Shown here one piece after another: positions 58,312 to 64,000 of a DNA stretch of 64,000 bases. Position 1 is the stretch's first letter, and each line of letters opens with the position of its first letter. This DNA is from Fen-1362 sp049516395 (GTDB lineage Bacteria; Planctomycetota; Phycisphaerae; Sedimentisphaerales; Anaerobacaceae): contig JBEKTD010000004.1 of the NCBI GenBank assembly GCA_049516395.1, forward strand, positions 310,001 through 374,000, written 5' to 3'. Both the position numbers and the translations under genes were made by a program. The notes beneath the pieces were generated by a model. The model was not told where the DNA came from. It saw nothing but the letters and a program-made list of their open reading frames with translations, and searched no databases.

Positions 58312-59337
58312 GTGAAGGCGGTGCGGGTAGGAATAGTCGGATTTGGTTTTATGGGCAGGCAGCACCTGAAATGCTATCGCGGCTTACGCGGCGTGCGGGT
58401 GGCTGCGATTTGCGACAGCGACAAGACACGCCTGAAGGGCAGTGAAAAAATAGAGGGCAATATCGGGGGCGATGCTGCAGCTTTAGACCTTGGGGATATT
58501 GCTATTTATACGGATTTTGAAAAAATGCTTGCCGAAGAACAGCTTGATGCCGTTTCGATTACGCTGCCTACTTTTATGCACAGGGACTTTACGATAAGGA
58601 CCCTCGATGCTGGTGCGCACGTTTTGTGTGAAAAACCGATGGCGATGAATGTCGAGCAGTGTGAGGATATGATTGCTGCTGCGAAGACGAATAAAAGAAT
58701 ACTGCAAATCGGTCATTGCATTCGCTTTTGGCCTGAATACGCCAAAGCCAAACAGATTATGGATTCGGGAAAATACGGCGATGTATTGGCCGCATCTTTT
58801 CGGCGGGTCAGCACGGTGCCGGGGTGGAGCTGGAAGAACTGGCTTATCCACGCAAAACAAAGCGGCGGGGCGATTATGGACCTGCACATACACGATGCCG
58901 ATTACATTCAGTATCTGTTCGGATTGCCCAAAGCGGTGAGGTCGGAGGGGGCAATCGGCCCAAGCGGCGGATTCGATTATGTCACGACGCAGTACGTTTA
59001 TAAGAACGGTAAGGTTGTCTCGGCGGAGGGCGGCTTTGTTATGTCGCCGGATTTTAAATTTGAAATGAGTTTTGTTATCTCGCTCAAAAAGGCGACGATT
59101 GTATATGATTGTAGGCACACGCCTTCGCTTCAGGTATGTTTGGCCGGCGGCGGCTGTTTAACGCCTAAGATTGAATCGGGCGACGGCTGGTCGCGTGAAA
59201 TTGCGCACTTCGTAAAGAAAGTAAAAGGCACAAAAATGCCGCGAATAATAAGTCCGCTCGATTCGCTTAATGCCATAAAAATAATCTTGGCGGAGAAACA
59301 ATCCGCCGAGAGCAAAAAGGAGGTTGCGATTAGATGA
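58312..59337 (+). CDS. Gfo/Idh/MocA-family oxidoreductase
   Basis: NAD(P)-dependent sugar or inositol-type dehydrogenase, 341 residues. Intact motifs: VGIVGFGFMGRQHLKCYRG (GxGxxG), HVLCEKPMAMNVEQCEDMI (EKP with catalytic Lys) and the substrate-side GGAIMDLHIHDADYIQYLFG. GTG start, 4 nt after the transporter stop. The downstream TIM-barrel gene overlaps its stop by 4 nt, so the three genes are translated together, probably importing, oxidising and isomerising one sugar. Contrast with the degenerate family member at 37.2-38.2 kb. Confidence 0.92.
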   Translation: MKAVRVGIVGFGFMGRQHLKCYRGLRGVRVAAICDSDKTRLKGSEKIEGNIGGDAAALDLGDIAIYTDFEKMLAEEQLDAVSITLPTFMHRDFTIRTLDAGAHVLCEKPMAMNVEQCEDMIAAAKTNKRILQIGHCIRFWPEYAKAKQIMDSGKYGDVLAASFRRVSTVPGWSWKNWLIHAKQSGGAIMDLHIHDADYIQYLFGLPKAVRSEGAIGPSGGFDYVTTQYVYKNGKVVSAEGGFVMSPDFKFEMSFVISLKKATIVYDCRHTPSLQVCLAGGGCLTPKIESGDGWSREIAHFVKKVKGTKMPRIISPLDSLNAIKIILAEKQSAESKKEVAIR

Positions 59338-60140
59338 GATGTCTCGATTGGCCTGTTGGTATTTGCAGTTGGTCGCTCGGCAATGACTTTGAGAAAATTG
59401 TCGAGGCAGGGGTCGATTGCGTTCATCTTGCGATTGCTCCCGCACTTGCCGACAACGGCAGTCAGTATCTTGCCGAAGTCGCCAAAAGTAAACTGAAGAT
59501 TACTGCTGCGATGATTAATTTCCCGCAGGAGGATTATTCGACGCTTGAATCGATAAAAGCCACGGGCGGGATAGTGCCCGATGATTGCTGGCGGGATAAT
59601 CGTGAGCTGGCATTAAAGGCCATTGAACTGACCGCCGAGCTGAAGGTGCGGTTTCTTTCGATGCACTTTGGTTTCATCGATATGCAAAACCCCGCAAAGG
59701 CCAGGACGCTGACTGAGCGGACGAGGATGCTCGCAGACAAAGCGGGCGAACATAAGGTAACGCTATTGATGGAAACGGGGCAGGAGTCGGCGGGCGAGCT
59801 TCGCGATTTCCTTGAAAAATTGCATCATCCTGCTTTGGGTGTGAACTTTGACCCTGCCAATATGATTCTTTATGGCAAGGGCAGTCCAGTCGAAGCGGTT
59901 GGCATTCTCGGCCCATGGATAAGGCACGTTCATATTAAAGACGCAATGCATACCAAAACGCCGGGTACATGGGGAAACGAAGTTGTCTGGGGGGCGGGCG
60001 AAGTTGGTGCCGATAAATTTTTGAAGGCACTGAAGAGTGCGGGTTTTGCGGGGGCGTTGGCCGTGGAACGTGAGGGAGGCGATAACCGGCTTGGTGATAT
60101 CAAAGCAGCAGTAAACTTGCTCAGTAATTTCAAAAGCTGA
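59334..60140 (+). CDS. Sugar phosphate isomerase/epimerase (xylose isomerase-like TIM barrel)
   Basis: A 268-residue AP endonuclease 2-family TIM barrel. It shows WPVGICSWSLGNDFEKIVEA, FLSMHFGFIDMQ, the metal-ligand Glu in LLMETGQESAGE, GVNFDPANMILYGKGSP, HVHIKDAMHTKT and VWGAGEVGADKFL with AVEREGG. These Glu/Asp/His positions fit a divalent-metal sugar isomerase or epimerase. The ATG overlaps the oxidoreductase stop (ATGA). Last gene of the sugar operon. Its stop abuts the stop of the convergent 93-aa gene with no gap. Substrate unknown; inosose or keto-sugar chemistry is common in this pairing. Confidence 0.87.
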   Translation: MRCLDWPVGICSWSLGNDFEKIVEAGVDCVHLAIAPALADNGSQYLAEVAKSKLKITAAMINFPQEDYSTLESIKATGGIVPDDCWRDNRELALKAIELTAELKVRFLSMHFGFIDMQNPAKARTLTERTRMLADKAGEHKVTLLMETGQESAGELRDFLEKLHHPALGVNFDPANMILYGKGSPVEAVGILGPWIRHVHIKDAMHTKTPGTWGNEVVWGAGEVGADKFLKALKSAGFAGALAVEREGGDNRLGDIKAAVNLLSNFKS

Positions 60141-60422
60141 TTAGTGGTCTTCAATCCTGATTCTGACGTTCTCACGGTATTCGTTTGATTCCTTGTTGAT
60201 ATTCTTGTCTATCCGGCGCTGGGCTGCGAAGATTTTTAATGCCGTTATACAGGTGCCGAGGCCTGCGGCGAAGAAAACCATTGCTGCCAAAGTCGCAAAA
60301 AACTTAGGATACAGATAAATCAGCAGACCGAAACCAATCAGCATAAGTCCTGTTGCGAATATCCCGCCCGCGATTCGGCGGGACGCCTGCGAGATTACGT
60401 TGCTGTAAAACTGAAATGACAT
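60141..60422 (-). CDS. Small two-helix membrane protein, 93 aa
   Basis: Two membrane helices (AGGIFATGLMLIGFGLLIYL and FATLAAMVFFAAGLGTCITA) joined by a short loop. A charged cytoplasmic-type tail follows (IFAAQRRIDKNINKESNEYR). AAAGGA ribosome binding site. No family recognised. It lies just outside the left end of the inverted-repeat cassette. Confidence 0.72.
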   Translation of the reverse strand: MSFQFYSNVISQASRRIAGGIFATGLMLIGFGLLIYLYPKFFATLAAMVFFAAGLGTCITALKIFAAQRRIDKNINKESNEYRENVRIRIEDH

Positions 60423-60472
60423 TTTCTAAATCCTTTCACATTTTGCCGCAAAGCATGCGGGTTGTGTTTTTT

Positions 60473-60522
60473 GCCACAGAGCCAATTTTTTGTTTAGCCA
60501 CAGAGAGCACAGAGGACACAGA
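60473..60522 (+). repeat. Left terminal inverted repeat of the FRG cassette
   Basis: 60493-60522 (begins TTTAGCCACAGAGAGCACAG) matches the reverse complement of 61371-61400 at 28 of 30 positions. A second, looser match (GCCACAGAG near 60473) pairs with CTCTGTGGC near 61412, so the arms span about 50 bp. Same superfamily as the elements at 9423, 41414 and 63155. Confidence 0.85.
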
Positions 60523-60553
60523 TAATTTTTTTTATTCATATTCATACCGTTCT

Positions 60554-61336
60554 TTATTCCAAAATAATCTCCCGCAAAGCCAAAGTTTCCATAAGAGCCG
60601 GTTCTGAATTGAATAGCGAATATGCCGTAATATTCATTGAATCCAACTTTCTAAGTACTTTCTGTTGCTCCGATATCGGGATATTGTATTTTACCAAATC
60701 ATCCTGACCCTCGTGCGGCGGAACATCCTCAAAATTGGCAAAAAACCATTTGTCTTTACTTTCTTCCTTAACGCAAAATAAATATTCGCTTTGCTGTAAA
60801 TAATGATTGCGATGCGTTGTTATGTTTGAGCCCGGGACGCAAATATGTGCTTTATCACCCCATACAAACTTACTTTTTCCCGCAAACTCCCGATACACAA
60901 AAATAGAAACGTACTCTTGCTGCTGTCTCGGCGAGGAAACATCTCTGAAAGCAAAGTAAGCAGCTATATATGGCGAGCGAGTCCAGTCTAACAAAGGAGA
61001 AGGAAATCCATTATGCCGCAAATACGCCAGGAATTCAGGGGCGCGAAATTTGAAACCTAAAATTTTTATTTCTGTATTCAAATCCCATTTCTCGCTGGTG
61101 CAGGTCGCAACGTGTTTCTGAACACTTTCTATTATTCTATAATAATCAGAAACACTCATTCCCTTTTGTATCCTGTCGAGGGTTGTTTCCAAAGGCCACT
61201 CCGAACAACCGTGTCCTCTAAAAAAAGGTTCCACCACGTATCTCTGCGTTTTTTTACGCAGGGATATTGTCTCCGCATTTATTCTTACTAACTCATCTTC
61301 AAATCCTTCCCAGGATTTGAGCGTTTTCGTTTCCAT
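60554..61336 (-). CDS. FRG-domain protein
   Basis: A 260-residue soluble protein with the defining FRG motif FFRGHGCSEWPLETTLDRI at residues 39-57. Further family-like segments are EFLAYLRHNGFPSPLLDWT and SPYIAAYFAFRDV. The FRG domain has no established activity that I can state with certainty; it is found in accessory and mobile regions. It is the only gene between two 50-bp inverted repeats (60473-60522 and 61371-61420) lying 31 bp and 34 bp from its ends. AT-rich with no Shine-Dalgarno sequence, unlike its neighbours. Probably horizontally acquired. Confidence 0.82.
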   Translation of the reverse strand: METKTLKSWEGFEDELVRINAETISLRKKTQRYVVEPFFRGHGCSEWPLETTLDRIQKGMSVSDYYRIIESVQKHVATCTSEKWDLNTEIKILGFKFRAPEFLAYLRHNGFPSPLLDWTRSPYIAAYFAFRDVSSPRQQQEYVSIFVYREFAGKSKFVWGDKAHICVPGSNITTHRNHYLQQSEYLFCVKEESKDKWFFANFEDVPPHEGQDDLVKYNIPISEQQKVLRKLDSMNITAYSLFNSEPALMETLALREIILE

Positions 61337-61370
61337 CGTGTCGACCGCTTAATAATTAAAATCTTTTTTC

Positions 61371-61420
61371 TCTGTGCCCTCTGTGCTTTCTGTGGCTAAA
61401 AAATTTGTAACCTCTGTGGC
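61371..61420 (-). repeat. Right terminal inverted repeat of the FRG cassette
   Basis: 61371-61400 (TCTGTGCCCTCTGTGCTTTC then TGTGGCTAAA) is the inverted partner of 60493-60522, two mismatches in 30. The pair encloses about 950 bp with a single gene. No target-site duplication is obvious by eye. Confidence 0.85.
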
Positions 61421-61470
61421 CACGCCGCGCTACCGCACCTCTAAATTCGCTATCACAGCGATAATAAGTA

Positions 61471-61499
61471 ACAAGGCGGGTTTTTCAGGCCCGCCTTGT
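61471..61499 (-). terminator. Hairpin terminator after groEL
   Basis: A perfect 10-bp stem ACAAGGCGGG/CCCGCCTTGT (61471-61480 with 61490-61499), 9-nt loop, 12 bp beyond the groEL stop. On the minus strand the stem is followed by TACTTATTATC, a weak T-rich tract, so termination may be partial. Confidence 0.65.
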
Positions 61500-61511
61500 C
61501 GTCAGCGTTTT

Positions 61512-63134
61512 TTAATACATTCCGCCGCCGGGGGGCATTTGCGGCGATTCTTTCTTTTCAGGAATTTCACTTACTATCGCGTCGGTTGTCAGTAGTAATG
61601 ACGCGATTGACGCTCCGTTTTGCAGCGCGATGCGTTCGACCTTTGTGGGGACGATGACGCCGAAATCAATCATATTGCCGTATTCTTTTCGCAGCGCATC
61701 GTAGCCGAAGTTCTTATCATTGTTTTCCATAACCTTCTGCGCCACGATTGAGCCGTCGAGGCCTGCGTTAAGGGCAATCTGCTTGATTGGTGCAACGATA
61801 GCCCTGCGGACGATATCGATGCCGACCTTCTCATCGCCCTGTGCCTTGATTTTTTCCAAAGCAGGAATCGCCCGCAGCATAGCCACTCCGCCGCCCGGCA
61901 GGATACCTTCTTCTACCGCGGCCCTGCAGGCGTGCAGTGCATCCTCGACGCGTGCCTTCTTTTCTTTCATCTCGGCTTCCGTCGCTGCGCCTACCTTTAT
62001 CATCGCGACGCCGCCTGAAAGTTTAGCAAGGCGTTCCTGGAGCTTTTCGATATCGTAATCGCTGGTTGACTTTTCGATTTCGGCTTTAATCTGCTCGATT
62101 CTGCCCTTGATTTCTTCCGTCTTGCCTGCGCCTTCGATAATTGTTGTGTTGTCCTTGTCGATAGTAATCTGTTTTGCTCTGCCGAGCATATTCAGTTCAA
62201 GGTTTTCGATATCGATGCCGAGGTCTTCGAATATGGCCTGACCGCCTGTCAGCACAGCGATATCGCTCAGTAGCGCCTTGCGTCTGTCGCCGAATCCCGG
62301 CGCCTTGACTGCCGCACATTGTAAAACGCCGCGGAGCTTGTTGACGACTAATGTCGCCAGCGCCTCGCCTTCGACTTCCTCAGCGATAATCAGCAGGGGC
62401 TTACCCTGTTTTGCTACCTTTTCAAGCAGCGGCACGAGCGATTTTATCGAGCTGATTTTCTTTTCGTGAATGAGGATATACGGCTTATCTAAAACGACCG
62501 TCATATTTTCCAGCTTGTTGATGAAGTGCGGGCTAAGGTACCCCTTGTCGAACTGCATACCTTCGACTAGGTCAACTACGGTTTCGAGCGACTGACCCTC
62601 TTCGACGGTGATGACGCCGTCTTTGCCGACCTTGTCCATCGCCTCGGCTAATTTCTTACCGATTTCCGCGTCCTGGTTTGCCGAGCATGTCGCGACCTGC
62701 TCAATCTGTTTGCTGGATGCGACGGCTGTGCTCATTTTCTGTAGCTCTTTGACGATTGTATCAACCGCCGTATCGATGCCGCGTTTTACCTGCATCGGGT
62801 TTGCGCCGGCGGTGATGTTTTTCAGTCCCTCTTCGAATATGCTTTCAGCCAGGATGGTCGCGGTGGTTGTCCCGTCGCCCGCGACGGTTGACGTCTTTGA
62901 CGCGACTTCCTTGACCATTTGTGCGCCCATATTCTCGAATGGGTCTTCAAGCTCGATTTCCTTCGCGACCGATACGCCGTCTTTTGTGACGGTCGGCGAG
63001 CCGAACGATTTTTCAAGAACGACAACCCTGCCGCAGGGGCCTAATGTTACTTTGACGGCGGCGGCGAGCTTCCTTACGCCTTCTCGTATCGCCGCTCTTG
63101 CCTCTGTTCCAAACGCTATCTTTTTCGCTGCCAT
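61512..63134 (-). CDS. groEL: 60 kDa chaperonin GroEL
   Basis: Forms the double-ring folding chamber with GroES. The 540-residue protein shows KVTLGPCGRVVVLEKSFGSP, the ATP-binding VAGDGTTTATILAES, TVEEGQSLETVVDLVEGMQF and EEGILPGGGVAMLRAIPALE. The C-terminus ends PPGGGMY in place of the classical GGM repeats. AAGGAGA ribosome binding site. Downstream of groES but separated by a 104-bp gap containing an intergenic inverted repeat. No CIRCE operator is seen. Confidence 0.97.
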   Translation of the reverse strand: MAAKKIAFGTEARAAIREGVRKLAAAVKVTLGPCGRVVVLEKSFGSPTVTKDGVSVAKEIELEDPFENMGAQMVKEVASKTSTVAGDGTTTATILAESIFEEGLKNITAGANPMQVKRGIDTAVDTIVKELQKMSTAVASSKQIEQVATCSANQDAEIGKKLAEAMDKVGKDGVITVEEGQSLETVVDLVEGMQFDKGYLSPHFINKLENMTVVLDKPYILIHEKKISSIKSLVPLLEKVAKQGKPLLIIAEEVEGEALATLVVNKLRGVLQCAAVKAPGFGDRRKALLSDIAVLTGGQAIFEDLGIDIENLELNMLGRAKQITIDKDNTTIIEGAGKTEEIKGRIEQIKAEIEKSTSDYDIEKLQERLAKLSGGVAMIKVGAATEAEMKEKKARVEDALHACRAAVEEGILPGGGVAMLRAIPALEKIKAQGDEKVGIDIVRRAIVAPIKQIALNAGLDGSIVAQKVMENNDKNFGYDALRKEYGNMIDFGVIVPTKVERIALQNGASIASLLLTTDAIVSEIPEKKESPQMPPGGGMY

Positions 63135-63154
63135 ATTTTATTTCTCCTTTTTTA

Positions 63155-63236
63155 ATCACGGATTTCGCGGATTACACGGAAAACTGAAAAAACTTAAAAA
63201 TATAAACCAGTGAAATCTGTGTAATCTGTGGTTAAG
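63155..63236. repeat. Inverted repeat inside the groES-groEL gap
   Basis: TAATCACGGATTTCGCGGAT near 63155 and GTGAAATCTGTGTAATCTGT near 63212 are imperfect complements. The right arm continues GGTTAAG and ends 2 nt from the groES stop. The groEL ribosome binding site is left intact on the other side. Member of the CCACAGATTACACAG family. Confidence 0.7.
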
Positions 63237-63238
63237 TA

Positions 63239-63529
63239 TTATTCTTCAATGACCGCCATAATGTCCGACTCGGTCATAATCAGGTATTCTTTGCCGTCCA
63301 TTTTTAATTCGCTGCCTGCGTAGCTGGTGAACAGCACCATGTCGCCTTTTTTGACCTGTGGTTTCTGGCGTGAGCCGTCGTCGAGGACTTTGCCGTCGCC
63401 TACCGCGACGACTTTGCCTTTCTGAGGTTTTTCTTTTGCGCTGTCGGGCAGGACGATTCCACCCGCTGTTTTAGTTTCCGCTTCCACTCTTTGAACGAGG
63501 ACCTTATCGGCCAATGGTCTTACTTTCAT
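63239..63529 (-). CDS. groES: 10 kDa co-chaperonin GroES
   Basis: Lid of the GroEL chamber. The 96-residue protein shows VRPLADKVLVQRVEAETKTA, GGIVLPDSAKEKPQKGKVVA (mobile loop), MVLFTSYAGSELKMDGKEYL and DIMAVIEE. AAGGAG ribosome binding site. It lies 48 bp downstream of the receiver gene on the same strand and upstream of groEL. No TTAGCACTC (CIRCE) half-sites are found in the 48-bp gap. Confidence 0.97.
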   Translation of the reverse strand: MKVRPLADKVLVQRVEAETKTAGGIVLPDSAKEKPQKGKVVAVGDGKVLDDGSRQKPQVKKGDMVLFTSYAGSELKMDGKEYLIMTESDIMAVIEE

Positions 63530-63577
63530 TTCCTGCTACTCCTTTCAAAAAATTCTACCTTTATTTTGCTTTATTTT

Positions 63578-63994
63578 TTATGACGAAAAAATATGGCTGC
63601 CGTATCTTTTCACGAACAGCCGATTCAACTGGTCTCTCAAAATACTCATATCCACCGGCTTACTCATAACGCTGAAGACGTCCAACTGCAGCGCTTTTTC
63701 GAGCATCATATTAGTCGCCCGGTCTGCCAGTAATATACAGGGCATAAGCGGCTGCTCCATTCGGATAATTTTCAGCGTCCACAGCCCCGCCTCCGGCTCG
63801 TCGAGGTCGGTATCGATAATCGTTGTGCAAATCCGCCGATGCCGCAGGACGTTTACTATATCATTAGTATTCTCCGCCACCAACAGATTTACGCCTCTTG
63901 GTCTGAATATATCGCGCAATGCCCCCGGCCAGTCCCAGTCCGACCGGATAGCCAGCACGTTTAACTCATCGAATTGTCGCAAGTCCGCTACCAT
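63578..63994 (-). CDS. Response-regulator receiver-like protein (5' end at window edge)
   Basis: A CheY-like domain of 138 residues: NVLAIRSDWDWPGALRDIF, the acidic strand end TTIIDTDLDEPEAG (candidate phospho-Asp) and the conserved Lys in SVMSKPVDMSILRDQLN. The first strand lacks the usual Asp pair after beta-1 (IRSDWD here), so phosphorylation is uncertain. No output domain follows. The ATG at 63994 is 6 nt from the window end, so the true start may be further upstream. groES follows 48 bp downstream and could be co-transcribed. Confidence 0.72.
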   Translation of the reverse strand: MVADLRQFDELNVLAIRSDWDWPGALRDIFRPRGVNLLVAENTNDIVNVLRHRRICTTIIDTDLDEPEAGLWTLKIIRMEQPLMPCILLADRATNMMLEKALQLDVFSVMSKPVDMSILRDQLNRLFVKRYGSHIFSS

Positions 63995-64000
63995 AGCACC

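Noticed and set aside
58483..59118. 211-aa minus-strand open frame
   Set aside because: Fully inside the Gfo/Idh/MocA gene whose motifs are intact; it is an antisense shadow.

Overview
This 64 kb window looks like chromosome from an environmental planctomycete-type bacterium, most likely near the Phycisphaerae or Sedimentisphaerales. That is an inference from gene content, not from a marker-gene search. The signs are an oversized SecA (1161 aa), a DUF362 protein with a membrane anchor, WVPGYW-repeat (YXWGXW) and zinc-ribbon membrane proteins, a secreted glycoside hydrolase ending in a dockerin-like repeat, many TPR proteins, two TMTC-like membrane/TPR glycosyltransferases, and a PilT ATPase. 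Housekeeping genes dominate: recG, rluD-type, rsmA, pdxA, ribE, ribH, nusB, thyA, glyA, rpsT, rnr, secA, nrdJ and groES/groEL, plus one tRNA-Thr.

Layout. 1-10 kb: 5'-truncated recG, a secreted ankyrin protein with nearly identical DNA repeats, a TPR/rluD operon, an S55-type secreted peptidase followed by a beta-propeller protein, and a class I fumarase alpha subunit. 10.4-13.4 kb: an AT-rich accessory island whose three minus-strand genes form a compact operon: a membrane transglutaminase-like protein, a miniature RHS-type toxin with its own signal peptide, and a putative immunity protein. 13.5-18.1 kb: ribE-pdxA-rsmA, thyA, then a strong candidate for an unrecognised structured RNA with its own promoter, four hairpin elements and an intrinsic terminator. 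18.1-25.7 kb: pilT, a stand-alone acyltransferase lacking the usual catalytic His, parA, nusB, ribH, a TPR protein and a pirin. 25.7-36.2 kb: envelope and secreted proteins and the tRNA. 36.2-43.7 kb: an M48 lipoprotein, a degenerate Gfo/Idh/MocA protein, glyA, a TPR protein, rpsT and rnr. 43.8-47.7 kb: accessory genes (hypotheticals, membrane Mrr-type nuclease, GGQ-only release factor-like protein, sulfatase-modifying-factor-like protein). 47.7-57 kb: a TMTC-like gene and secA behind two copies of the same promoter-bearing repeat, then the nrdJ operon. 57-60 kb: a sugar transport/oxidation/isomerisation operon. 60.4-61.5 kb: an FRG-domain gene enclosed by long terminal inverted repeats. 61.5-64 kb: groEL, groES and a receiver-domain gene.

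A recurring theme is a family of dispersed intergenic inverted repeats whose arms start with TTAACCACA or TTAGCCACA. Several fill the whole gap from one gene's stop codon to the next gene's start (before the fumarase gene, between rpsT and rnr, between groES and groEL). One pair brackets the FRG gene like the ends of a small mobile cassette. The items most worth following up are the structured RNA at 17.8-18.1 kb, the mini-RHS operon, the FRG cassette and the repeated helical-wing insert in SecA.
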